Assembly (NCBI GenBank): GCA_963757565.1
Contig: CAVWSB010000011.1
Span: 2,480,001-2,544,000 of the forward strand
Direction: 5' to 3'
DNA: 64,000 nucleotides
DNA from: PALSA-894 sp963757565
GTDB taxonomy: Bacteria > Pseudomonadota > Alphaproteobacteria > Rhizobiales > Xanthobacteraceae
The notes beneath the pieces are model-generated. The model saw only the letters and a list, made by a program, of their open reading frames with translations. It did not search any database and was not told the origin of the DNA. The translations under genes and the position numbers were made by a program. Position 1 is the stretch's first letter. Each line of letters starts with the position of its first letter. Shown one piece after another: positions 1 to 7,907 of this stretch.

Positions 1-378
1 TTCCGCCGTCACCAGCGGAACGCCGAGATAGGCCGCCACGCCCAGATCGCGGATCGCAAGATTGTCGCAGACGACCGGATGGTTCGGCGCATCGTCAACC
101 ACCAGCGCGGCACCGGTAGCGACCACATGCTGACAAAACGAATGTGACAATGGCGTCTGCCGCTGCGACGCGATCTGCTCCGGCAGACCGGTCGCGCTCT
201 TGAAGAATTGACGATCCGCATCGACCAGCGACACCAGCGCGACCGGTACGTCGAGAAGACGGGTCGCGAGCTTCGTGATGCGGTCGAACGACGGGTCGGG
301 AGCCGAGTTGAGCAGCCCCGTTTGGCGCAGTGCACCGAGGCGCTTCGGCGCGAGCAAAGGTGAATTTTGAGAGGACAT
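1..378 (-). CDS. GAF-domain sensory protein, N-terminal part only
   Basis: The 126 visible codons run without a stop from an ATG at 378 down to base 1, so the gene continues outside the window. The translation (starts MSSQNSPLLAPKRLGALRQT, later FDRITKLATRLLDVPVALVS and DADRQFFKS) is the typical start of GAF domains found at the N-terminus of histidine kinases, diguanylate cyclases and adenylate cyclases of alphaproteobacteria. The output domain is not in the window, so only a cytoplasmic sensory role can be stated. It is divergent from the LysR gene across about 245 bases in which I see no other gene. Confidence 0.7.
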   Translation of the reverse strand, partial: MSSQNSPLLAPKRLGALRQTGLLNSAPDPSFDRITKLATRLLDVPVALVSLVDADRQFFKSATGLPEQIASQRQTPLSHSFCQHVVATGAALVVDDAPNHPVVCDNLAIRDLGVAAYLGVPLVTAE

Positions 379-623
379 CGATATATCAGTCGTTGCCGGG
401 GCCCCCCGTGCAACATGTGCCTTTTCGGGTATCGCCGCTGAACTCGGGATGAATGGGATACGGCCATAACATGGCCGACACGTGGTGAAATGGCGAGGGT
501 TGCGGCGGTGAGAGGCCAAGTCCCAGGCGCACCTCAAATCCACATCAGCCCGGCTCCGGATTTTGCTTCCTGCAAAGAGCGGCTACTGTACTCCACAGAT
601 CATTGCACGGATGCAAAGTCGAG

Positions 624-1514
624 ATGCTCTCCTGGGACGATTTTCGCTACGTGAAGGCGATCGCCGAAACGCGCTCGCTCGGCGGCGCCGCCGAGGCACT
701 GGCGGTCAATCACTCGACGGTGTTTCGCCGCCTCGCGCAGATCGAGAAGGGACTGGGCTCGCGCCTGTTCGAGCGCAGCCGCGGCGGCTACGCGCTCACC
801 CCGTGCGGCGAGGAGATGGTGCGGCTTGCCGAACGCATGGGCGAGGACGTGATCGCCTTCGAGCGCAAGGTGACGGGCCACGACCTGCGCCCCTCGGGCG
901 AATTGCGCGTCACCACCAACGACACCGCACTCATCCATCTGATGACCGGGGTGTTTGCGGATTTCCGTCGCGCCTATCCGGAGATCGCGCTCGACGTGGT
1001 GGTGGCGAACCAGGCGCTCAATCTCTCCAAGCGCGATGCCGACGTGGCGATCCGCGCGACCGAGAAGCCGAACGACACCCTGATCGGGCGGCGTGCTGCC
1101 GGCATCGCATGGGCGGTGTTCGCCGCGACGGACAAGTCGCCGCGCAATTTCGATCCGGAGGCCGACGCACACGGGGTCGACTGGATCGGCTTCGGCGACA
1201 ATCTCGCCGCGCTCAAGTCGGCGAAATGGCTAAAGGCGCATGCGGCGCCGGACCGCATCGTCTATCGCATCAACACGGTGCTCGGCCTTGCCGAAGCGGT
1301 GGCGGCCGGCATCGGCTACGGGCTCCTTCCCTGTTTCATCGGTTCGGTCACGCCGGGGCTGACCCGCATCACCGCGCCGGTCGCCGACATCGCGGACGCG
1401 CTGTGGCTGCTGACCCACGCCGACCTGCGCCAGACCGCGCGCGTGCGCGCTTTCATGGATTTTGCCGGCAACGAAATCGCAAAGCGCCGCAAGCTGTTGG
1501 AAGGAACAACGTAA
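624..1514 (+). CDS. LysR-family transcriptional regulator
   Basis: A 296-residue DNA-binding regulator. Residues 1-60 form a LysR winged helix-turn-helix (AAEALAVNHSTVFRRLAQIE, then LGSRLFERSRGGYALT), followed by a periplasmic-binding-protein-like effector domain containing the hinge region (SGELRVTTND) and a C-terminal half ending AKRRKLLEGTT. I chose the ATG at 624 because LysR proteins of this class begin a few residues before WDDFRY; a TTG seven codons upstream is possible but poorly placed. Orientation gives no obvious target: the next gene is the thioesterase on the same strand 110 bases downstream, separated by a palindromic repeat, and the upstream GAF gene is divergent. The inducer is unknown. 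Confidence 0.9.
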   Translation: MLSWDDFRYVKAIAETRSLGGAAEALAVNHSTVFRRLAQIEKGLGSRLFERSRGGYALTPCGEEMVRLAERMGEDVIAFERKVTGHDLRPSGELRVTTNDTALIHLMTGVFADFRRAYPEIALDVVVANQALNLSKRDADVAIRATEKPNDTLIGRRAAGIAWAVFAATDKSPRNFDPEADAHGVDWIGFGDNLAALKSAKWLKAHAAPDRIVYRINTVLGLAEAVAAGIGYGLLPCFIGSVTPGLTRITAPVADIADALWLLTHADLRQTARVRAFMDFAGNEIAKRRKLLEGTT

Positions 1515-1524
1515 CGACAATCTT

Positions 1525-1555
1525 CGTCATGCCGGGCCTTGCGCGGGCCATGACG
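1525..1555. repeat. Palindromic intergenic repeat
   Basis: An imperfect inverted repeat (CGTCATGCCGGGCC, short loop, GGGCCATGACG) sits between the LysR and thioesterase genes. It is of the same general kind as the perfect hairpin at 46536-46558 and resembles the dispersed palindromes common in Bradyrhizobium-like genomes. It may also act as a transcription terminator for the LysR gene, although no T-run follows. Confidence 0.5.
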
Positions 1556-1624
1556 GAAAGAGTTGTGAAAAACGAACGATCGTGCTTTTTTCATCTTGGC
1601 CGATTTTCGAACGAGGAGCGTGAC

Positions 1625-2107
1625 GTGGACGAGATGAGGCGCAATGTCGGTGTCACGCCGACCGAGCAGATCCTGACCTATGACGGCCTTGGCTTCCTGA
1701 ACGCGATCATCGACGGCACGTTGCCGAAGCCTCCGATGGCCGACCTGCTCGGATTCGATCTGGTCGAGGCCGAAAAAGGCAAGGCGGTGTTCGAAGGCGT
1801 GCCGGAATTTCGCCACTACAATCCAATCGGCGTGGTGCATGGCGGCTTCGCCATGACGCTGATGGACTCGTGCATGGCGTGCGCGGTGCAGACGACGCTG
1901 GCGAAGGGTGAGATCTACACCACGCTCGAGCTCAAGGTGAACCTGGTGCGCGCCATCACCAAGGACACAGGGCTGATCCGCGCGACGGGACGGCTGATCC
2001 ATCGCGGGCGCACCACTGGAACGGCGGACGGCGAGCTGCGCGACGCCAAGGGTACCATGCTCGCGCACGGCACCACGACGTGCATCATTTTCCCGGCGAA
2101 GACGTAA
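1625..2107 (+). CDS. PaaI-family hotdog thioesterase
   Basis: A 160-residue cytoplasmic hotdog-fold protein of the PaaI / acyl-CoA thioesterase group. The key segment is HYNPIGVVHGGFAMTLMDSCMA: the HGG and the following helix are the active-site region of 4-hydroxybenzoyl-CoA-type and PaaI thioesterases. The C-terminal half (LKVNLVRAITKDTGLIRATG, HRGRTTGTADGELRDAKG) matches the conserved sheet. A GTG at 1625 is preceded at good distance by GAGGAG, whereas an in-frame ATG at 1634 is spaced too far; either could be used. Substrate is not predictable; aryl- or acyl-CoA esters are usual for the family. Confidence 0.85.
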   Translation: MDEMRRNVGVTPTEQILTYDGLGFLNAIIDGTLPKPPMADLLGFDLVEAEKGKAVFEGVPEFRHYNPIGVVHGGFAMTLMDSCMACAVQTTLAKGEIYTTLELKVNLVRAITKDTGLIRATGRLIHRGRTTGTADGELRDAKGTMLAHGTTTCIIFPAKT

Positions 2108-2115
2108 CGGCGCAG

Positions 2116-2805
2116 CTAAGGCTGGAGCGTCGTGCGGATTTCCGCTTTCTCGCCCGCGGCGGGCGAAGCCTTGGCGGATGCGCCAGGCGTCGGCGTCGCT
2201 TGCCCGGCCGTTGCGGGCGCGGCTGGCGCCGCAGGTATTGCAGGTGCGGCGGGCGTCGCCGGCGTTGCGGCAGCAACCGGCTCGATCGGCGCGGCAGTGA
2301 CCGGCGTCGTCGGCGCGGCGGCGGGCTTCTCGTGCGCCGGCTTGTGACCGCGCCGGATCGACGCGCGCGTCACCTCGGCCGTAGCGTCGATACTCCCAGG
2401 TGCGACCGAGGCTTGCAGAACCTCGCGCCCGCGGCGCGTGAAGTCGCAATACGCAAATCCGAAACCCGAAATCGCGCCGCGGAACGTTTTGTCGCTGGTC
2501 TTTTCGAGGTTGAAACACGGATTGAAGAACGCGCCCTTCACGTTCGAGCAGATCGTCTCGCCTTTCGGGTACAGCGTGCCCGACGGCAGATGCATGAAGC
2601 GCGTATTGCCGTTGCCCTGAATGCGAACGACGCCCGCGACCGAGCCATCGTTGAAGATGCGGCCAATGCCGGACGTGCCCTCGAAGCAGGTGAAAGCGAA
2701 CAGCTTGCCGGCCACGAAGCGACGGGCGGATTCGGCATTCAGCGGTTCGGCGAGCGCGGGCGTGACGGCCAACAGGCTGGTCAGCACGACGGCGGAACGC
2801 AACAT
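2116..2805 (-). CDS. Secreted protein with Ala/Pro-rich tail, unknown function
   Basis: A 229-residue protein with a clear signal peptide (MLRSAVVLTSLLAVTPALAE, cleavage after ALA). The mature part, roughly residues 21-140, contains four cysteines (FTCFEG, ETICSN, NPCFNL, AYCDF) that probably pair in the periplasm. From about residue 150 the sequence becomes low-complexity Ala/Pro/Thr with repeated AAPA and ATPA units up to the end, the usual look of a flexible linker or wall-spanning tail. I do not recognise a named domain. It is convergent with the thioesterase (8 bases between stops). Confidence 0.75.
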   Translation of the reverse strand: MLRSAVVLTSLLAVTPALAEPLNAESARRFVAGKLFAFTCFEGTSGIGRIFNDGSVAGVVRIQGNGNTRFMHLPSGTLYPKGETICSNVKGAFFNPCFNLEKTSDKTFRGAISGFGFAYCDFTRRGREVLQASVAPGSIDATAEVTRASIRRGHKPAHEKPAAAPTTPVTAAPIEPVAAATPATPAAPAIPAAPAAPATAGQATPTPGASAKASPAAGEKAEIRTTLQP

Positions 2806-2876
2806 GATTTACTCCCTGTTAACCTACGCAGGCCGACGCATCATGCCTAACGATTGTCGCCAAATCCTGAACGCGT

Positions 2877-3863
2877 TTACCCGATCTTGACCACGATTCG
2901 GCCCCTGATGCGGCCGTCGAGGATGGCGGGGGCCGCAACCAGCACGCCGGGCAGCTGGATTTCGTTGGTCATCGCCTGCAATTTGCCCCGGTCGAGATCG
3001 CTTGCCAACCGTTTCCAGGCCTCCCGCCGCACCGCCTGCGGGCACATCACGGAATCGATGCCGAGAAGCGACACCGCGCGTAAAATGAACGGCGCGACGG
3101 TTGTCGGCAGGTCCATGCCGCCCGCGAGACCGCACGCCGCGACCGCTCCGCCGTAGCGCGTGCCGGCCAGCACGTTCGCCAGCGTGCTCGCCCCAACGCT
3201 GTCGATCCCGCCCGCCCAGCGCTCCTTGGCAAGCGGCTTGCCGGGCGCGGAAAGTTCCTTGCGGTCGATGATCTCTGAGGCGCCGAGCCCGCGCAGATAG
3301 GGTTCCTCCTGCATTCGCCCGGTGGAGGCGATGACGCGAAAGCCAAGTTTGGAGAGCAGGGCGATCGCAACCGAGCCGACGCCACCGGATGCGCCGGTCA
3401 CCACGATCGGCCCGCGATGCGGCGTCACGCCGTGGCGTTCCAGCGCCATCACGGCGAGCATCGCTGTGTACCCCGCGGTGCCGATCGCCATCGCCTCGCG
3501 GCCGGTCATGCCGGGCGGTACCGGCACCAGCCAGTTGCCATTGACGCGCGCCCTCTCGGCATAGGCGCCAAGATGCGTCTCGCCCATGCCCCAGCCATTC
3601 AGGATGACGCGGTCGCCCGGTTTCCATTCCGGGTGCGTGGAAGTTTCGACCATGCCGACAAAGTCGATGCCCGGGATCATCGGAAAGCGGCGCACCACCG
3701 GCGCCTTGCCGCTCACCGCCAGCCCATCCTTGTAATTGACCGTGGACCATTCGACGCGCACCGTCACGTCGCCGTCCATCAGATCCTTTTCGTCGAAATC
3801 GACGAGCTTTGCGGTCTGGCCGCCCTCGGCCTTGTCGATACGCACCGCACGAAACGTCGCCAC
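2877..3863 (-). CDS. acuI: AcuI/YhdH-type quinone oxidoreductase (acryloyl-CoA reductase family)
   Basis: A 328-residue member of the zinc-free MDR family. An N-terminal GroES-like domain (residues 1-125, IPGIDFVG, WKPGDRVILNGWGMGE) is followed by a Rossmann domain with the NADPH motif VTGASGGVGSVAI and STGR; family-specific segments are HLGAYAERARV and the C-terminal GRIRGRIVVKIG. Enzymes of this family reduce acryloyl-CoA to propionyl-CoA with NADPH, for example in 3-hydroxypropionate or DMSP breakdown. The start is a GTG with GGGGAG upstream. No DMSP or propionyl-CoA genes lie next to it; the meaB gene nine kb away belongs to propionate metabolism but is not linked. Confidence 0.88.
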   Translation of the reverse strand: MATFRAVRIDKAEGGQTAKLVDFDEKDLMDGDVTVRVEWSTVNYKDGLAVSGKAPVVRRFPMIPGIDFVGMVETSTHPEWKPGDRVILNGWGMGETHLGAYAERARVNGNWLVPVPPGMTGREAMAIGTAGYTAMLAVMALERHGVTPHRGPIVVTGASGGVGSVAIALLSKLGFRVIASTGRMQEEPYLRGLGASEIIDRKELSAPGKPLAKERWAGGIDSVGASTLANVLAGTRYGGAVAACGLAGGMDLPTTVAPFILRAVSLLGIDSVMCPQAVRREAWKRLASDLDRGKLQAMTNEIQLPGVLVAAPAILDGRIRGRIVVKIG

Positions 3864-3976
3864 GCTGAAACTCCCCGCCCTTACAATAACATCGGCGGAT
3901 TAGTGGACCGGCGAATGCGACAATGCAAGCGGCGCTTCAGGTGTGAAGCAGCGCCACTTTTACCTGGCAGGCGACT

Positions 3977-5209
3977 TCAGGCCGGCACGGCCGCAAGGCG
4001 CGCTACCGGCTGCTCGCGGATCGGAAGATTGACCAGCGCGGCGAAGATGCCAAGCGCCACCGCGAGCCACCAGACCACGTCATAAGAGCCGGTGCGCTCG
4101 TAAAGGTAGCCGCCGAGCCACACGCCGATGAACGATCCGACCTGATGGGAGAAGAACACGAAGCCGAACAGCGTCGCCATGTAGCGAACGCCGAACATCA
4201 GCGCGACCAGGCCGGAGGTGAGCGGCACGGTCGAGAGCCACAGCACGCCCATCACGGCGCCGAACGTCAGCGCACTCGCGGGCGATGGCGGCACGAGAAG
4301 AAAGGCCGTGATCGCAACGGCGCGCAGCAGATAGATCGCGGAGAGAAGGTAGCGCTTGGGCAGGCGGCTGCCGAGAACACCCGCCGTAATCGACCCGATG
4401 ATGTTGAACAGGCCGATGAAGGCGATCACCCAGCCGCCCCATTTCGCGTCGAGGCCCTTGTCCACCAGATACGGCGGCAGGTGAACTGTGATGAACGCGA
4501 CGTGGAAGCCGCAGGTGAAGAACCCGATCACGAGCAGCACATAGGAGCGGTGGCCGAACGCCTCGCCGAGCGCCTCGCGGAATGACTGTGGCCGAACCGC
4601 CGCACTCGCGCCGCTGTCCTGCGGACGAGTCGCGACCGCGAAAGCCAGCGGAACGATCAACAGCACCATCATGGCGAACACAAGCAGCGTGTTGTGCCAG
4701 CCGACCGACCCGATCAGGCCGACCGCGAGCGGCGAGAACAGGAACTGGCCGAACGAGCCGGCGGCGGTACCAATGCCAAACGACACGGTGCGCCACGATT
4801 CAGGCAGCAGCTTTCCGAATGCCGCGAGCACCAGCGTGAAGCTCGCGCCCGCGAGGCCGAAGCCAAGGAACACGCCGGTCGAGACGTGCAACATTCCGGG
4901 CGTGGTCGAATAGGACATCAGCGCGAGCCCGGCCGAATAGATCAGGCCACCGATGGTCAGCGGCAGCAGCGTTCCGTAGCGGTCGGCGATAGCACCGACG
5001 AACGGCAGCGCCGCGCCCCACAGCAGGTTCTGGATTGCGATCGCGAGCGCAAACACATCGCGTCCGACGCCAAGCTCCTGCGTCATCGGCTGGAGGAAGA
5101 AGCCGAGCGTCGAGCGCGGCCCAAACGAGAGGATCGCCATCACGCAGCCGCAAACGACGATCAGGTACGGATTGCGCCAGCTTGGTACCGCGGGTGCGCT
5201 CGTCGCCAT
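3977..5209 (-). CDS. MFS transporter, paralogue 2
   Basis: A 410-residue, twelve-helix major facilitator protein of the inner membrane. The N-terminal half carries the loop 2-3 region GAIADRYGTLLPLTIGGL, and the central loop precedes the conserved block EAFGHRSYVLLVIGFFTCGF. The start ATG at 5209 (MATSAPAVPSW) was chosen because it is the first one before the first membrane helix. It lies 29 bases downstream of the stop of a close paralogue (5239-6483), so the two form a tandem pair and are likely co-transcribed. The family includes monocarboxylate carriers (oxalate/formate-type), but I cannot name a substrate. Confidence 0.88.
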   Translation of the reverse strand: MATSAPAVPSWRNPYLIVVCGCVMAILSFGPRSTLGFFLQPMTQELGVGRDVFALAIAIQNLLWGAALPFVGAIADRYGTLLPLTIGGLIYSAGLALMSYSTTPGMLHVSTGVFLGFGLAGASFTLVLAAFGKLLPESWRTVSFGIGTAAGSFGQFLFSPLAVGLIGSVGWHNTLLVFAMMVLLIVPLAFAVATRPQDSGASAAVRPQSFREALGEAFGHRSYVLLVIGFFTCGFHVAFITVHLPPYLVDKGLDAKWGGWVIAFIGLFNIIGSITAGVLGSRLPKRYLLSAIYLLRAVAITAFLLVPPSPASALTFGAVMGVLWLSTVPLTSGLVALMFGVRYMATLFGFVFFSHQVGSFIGVWLGGYLYERTGSYDVVWWLAVALGIFAALVNLPIREQPVARLAAVPA

Positions 5210-5238
5210 TTGGTGTCCCCCTCCCGCGTGCCGCAATA

Positions 5239-6483
5239 TTATGCGGCGGCGGGCGCTGCCCGCATCACGGGCTTTTCGACGATCGGCAGATTGATCACCG
5301 CCGACAATAGTCCGAATGCGACCGCGAGCCACCACACAATGTTGTAGGAGCCGGTCTTCTCGTACAGCACGCCGCCGAGGAACGCGCCGAGAAAGCCGCC
5401 GACCTGATGGCTGAAGAACGCAAAGCCGTAGAGCGTGGCAAGCCAGCGCGTACCGAACATCAGCGAGACGAGCCCGGACGTCGGCGGCACGGTGGAGAGC
5501 CACATCAGACCCATGCCGGCGCCGAACAGCAGCGTCGTGACGGTGCTGGCGGGCAGCAGCACGAAGGCCGTGATGAAGACGGAGCGCAGGAAGTAGTTGA
5601 TCGCGAGCAGGTAGCGGCGCGGATAAATGGTCGAGAGCCAGCCGACCGAGATGGAGCCGACGATATTGAACAGGCCGATGGTGGCGAGCGTCCAGCCTCC
5701 GACCTCTGCGGAGAGGCCGCGGTCGATCAGATAGGCCGGCAGATGCAGCGTGATGAAAGCGAGCTGGAAGCCGCAGGTGAAGAAGCCGAACACGAGCAGC
5801 ACGTAGGAACGATGGCCGAAGGCTTCCGCGAGCGCGCTGGTCAGCGACTGGGTCTGCGGCGTCGCGGGGCCCACGCCGCTCGGCGCGTTCGGCTGGGTCG
5901 CGAGCGCGATGGACATCGGAACGATCAGCAGCAACAGGCCGCTGAACACCAGCAGCGCGTGCTGCCAGCCGATGCCGCCGATCAACGCGACGCCGAACGG
6001 CGCAAACAGGAACTGGCCGAACGATCCCGCAGCTGTGCCGGCGCCGATCGCGATGACGCGATAGCGCTCCGGCAGCAGCTTGCCGAATGCCGCGATGACG
6101 AGATTGAACGAACAGCCTGAGAGGCCAAAGCCGACCAGTACGCCGGCAGTGACCTGTAATGTCAGCGGCGAGGTCGTGTACGCCATCAGGGCGAGCCCCG
6201 TCGCATACATCAGCGCGCCGACACTGAGCACGCGCACCATGCCGAAGCGATCGGCAATCGCGCCGGCGAACGGCTGGCCGATGCCCCAGAGCAAATTCTG
6301 CAGCGCAAAGGCCAGCGCGAAGACATCGCGGCCCCAGCCATTCGCCTGCGACATCGGCGCGAGGAAAAAGCCGAACGAGGAACGCGGACCGAAGCCGAGC
6401 AGCGCAATCAGGCAGCCGCACAGGATGATGACGGTCGGCGTCCGCCATCCGATGGATCGCGCCGCAGCAGCCGCTTGCGTCAT
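5239..6483 (-). CDS. MFS transporter, paralogue 1
   Basis: A 414-residue MFS carrier that shares the whole architecture and many sequence blocks with the downstream gene: AFGHRSYVLLVFGFFTCGFQ, GQFLFAPFGVALIGGIGWQH and the C-terminal GSYNIVWWLAVAFGLLSA. This supports a local gene duplication. The first helix begins after the short N-terminus MTQAAAAARSIGW. It is transcribed away from nadA across a 277-base spacer, so its promoter lies in the same region as the nad operators. Substrate unknown. Confidence 0.88.
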   Translation of the reverse strand: MTQAAAAARSIGWRTPTVIILCGCLIALLGFGPRSSFGFFLAPMSQANGWGRDVFALAFALQNLLWGIGQPFAGAIADRFGMVRVLSVGALMYATGLALMAYTTSPLTLQVTAGVLVGFGLSGCSFNLVIAAFGKLLPERYRVIAIGAGTAAGSFGQFLFAPFGVALIGGIGWQHALLVFSGLLLLIVPMSIALATQPNAPSGVGPATPQTQSLTSALAEAFGHRSYVLLVFGFFTCGFQLAFITLHLPAYLIDRGLSAEVGGWTLATIGLFNIVGSISVGWLSTIYPRRYLLAINYFLRSVFITAFVLLPASTVTTLLFGAGMGLMWLSTVPPTSGLVSLMFGTRWLATLYGFAFFSHQVGGFLGAFLGGVLYEKTGSYNIVWWLAVAFGLLSAVINLPIVEKPVMRAAPAAA

Positions 6484-6646
6484 GGGAAATTCCGATTTCA
6501 GGCCGGCGCCCTCACCGGCAGATCCAATAGTTAGGTGCGTCGCAGCATCCGCCCTAACGGAAATTCGTGATCCGACCGATCAGTTTTTTGCATGGCTGCC
6601 CCGGTTCCAGGGACTTCGCAATTTCGGGGGACGCATGCTATATCCG

Positions 6647-6667
6647 TTTTGCTCGGAGTGAGAATAA
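6647..6667. promoter_or_regulatory. Upstream copy of nad operator palindrome
   Basis: The 21 bases read TTTTGCTCG-gag-TGAGAATAA and line up position for position with the better copy at 6723-6743 (half site nTnTGCTC, three-base centre). Two copies 76 bases apart upstream of nadA suggest a regulator that binds as a dimer at both. Alphaproteobacterial nadABC operons are known to be controlled by the repressor NadQ; assignment to NadQ is my inference from context and symmetry, not a motif search. Confidence 0.5.
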
Positions 6668-6722
6668 GACTTCGGGAGGAACGAGAGACCGCCGGCGCAG
6701 AGCCGGATGTTTTCGTCCCCCA

Positions 6723-6743
6723 ATATGCTCAAACTGAGTATAT
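6723..6743. promoter_or_regulatory. Operator palindrome in front of nadA
   Basis: ATATGCTCA-aac-TGAGTATAT is a near-perfect inverted repeat (one mismatch in nine per arm) ending 17 bases before the nadA start codon, so a bound protein would block transcription or the ribosome site region. The symmetry and position fit an NAD-biosynthesis repressor such as NadQ. The regulator gene itself is not in the window. Confidence 0.65.
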
Positions 6744-6760
6744 TTATTCAGGAGGCGACA

Positions 6761-7868
6761 ATGCCGGTACTCCAGTCGCTCGGACCATCGCGCAGCCAGC
6801 CATTCATGCCAAGCGCCTCCGCGCCCGGCGAACTCTCGGCTGCGGCACGTCGGTATGGCGTGCTGGGGATGCCCTCGCTGGAATGGAATGCGCAGGTCGA
6901 GCGCGAGACCGCACATCTGTATGACAAGGTGCAGGCCGTCGTGCCTTCGGTCGAGTGGCCGTTCTTTGCGCCCTATGTGAAGGCGATCAACGATCTCAAG
7001 CGCGAGCGCGGCGCCGTCATCCTGGCGCACAACTACCAGACCCCGGAAATCTACAATTGCGTGGCCGATTTCGTCGGCGACAGTCTTCAGCTTGCGATCG
7101 AGGCCACGAAGACGAAGGCGCCGATCATCGTACAGGCCGGCGTGCACTTCATGGCCGAGACCTCGAAGATCCTGAACCCGGACAAGACCGTGCTGATTCC
7201 GGATGTGCGCGCGGGCTGCTCGCTCGCGTCGTCGATCACCGGCGAGGACGTGCGTCTGCTGCGCGACAAATTCCCCGGCGTGCCGATCGTCGCCTACGTC
7301 AACACCTCGGCCGACGTGAAGGCCGAGGTCGACATCTGCTGCACCTCCGCGAATGCCGTGCAGGTGGTCGAGAGTCTCGGCGCCGACACGGTGATCTTCC
7401 TGCCCGACCAGTATCTGGCGAGCTACGTCGCCTCGCAGACCAGCGTGAAGATCATCGCGTGGAAGGGCGCGTGCGAGGTGCACGAGCGCTTTACCGGCGA
7501 CGAACTGGAGAAATATCGCGCCGCCGATCCCTCGGTGCAGATCATCGCGCATCCCGAATGTCCGCCGGACGTGCTCGACGCCGCCGACTACACCGGCTCG
7601 ACCAAGGGCATGATCGACTGGGTGCGCAAGAATAAGCCCGAAGCGCGTCGTGATGGTCACCGAATGCTCGATGGCCGACAACGTGAAGGCCGAGTTGCCC
7701 GACGTCGAGTTCGTCAAGCCGTGCAATCTCTGCCCGCACATGAAGCGCATCACGCTGCCGAAGATTCTCGACAGCCTCGTGTACCTGAAAGAGGAAGTGA
7801 CGATCGACCCGATGATCGCCGCGCAGGCGCGTCGTTCGGTCGAGCGGATGATCCACCTGAAGAGTTGA
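6761..7868 (+). CDS. nadA: Quinolinate synthase NadA (one frameshift)
   Basis: NadA condenses iminoaspartate with dihydroxyacetone phosphate to quinolinate using a [4Fe-4S] cluster. The start ATG at 6761 follows a strong AGGAGG. Recognisable blocks are ILAHNYQTPEIYNCVADFVG, DVRAGCSLASSI, YVNTSADVKAEVDICCTSAN, WKGACEVHERF, HPECPPDV, VTECSMADNV and PCNLCPHMKRI; the cluster-binding cysteines are present. The reading frame shifts near 7637-7640, where removal of one base in AAGCCCGAAGCGC restores K-P-K-R-V-V-M-V; all conserved residues are then continuous. The break is therefore probably a sequence error. First gene of nadA-nadB-nadC. Confidence 0.93.
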
Positions 7869-7907
7869 TTTCTTTTCCCTCTGCATGCGGTTCGCCCAGG
7901 CCACGGG

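Noticed and set aside
470..600. A tRNA-like fold in the GAF-LysR spacer
   Set aside because: Parts resemble a T-arm, but no acceptor stem or anticodon arm can be formed.
563..2107. A 514-codon open frame covering both the LysR region and the thioesterase
   Set aside because: Only its last 160 codons are a real protein; the upstream part is an out-of-frame shadow of the LysR gene with Arg/Gly-rich composition.
3977..6448. An 823-codon open frame that would fuse both MFS genes
   Set aside because: The first half is in the wrong frame over the second carrier; the two MFS proteins have their own starts and stops 29 bases apart.
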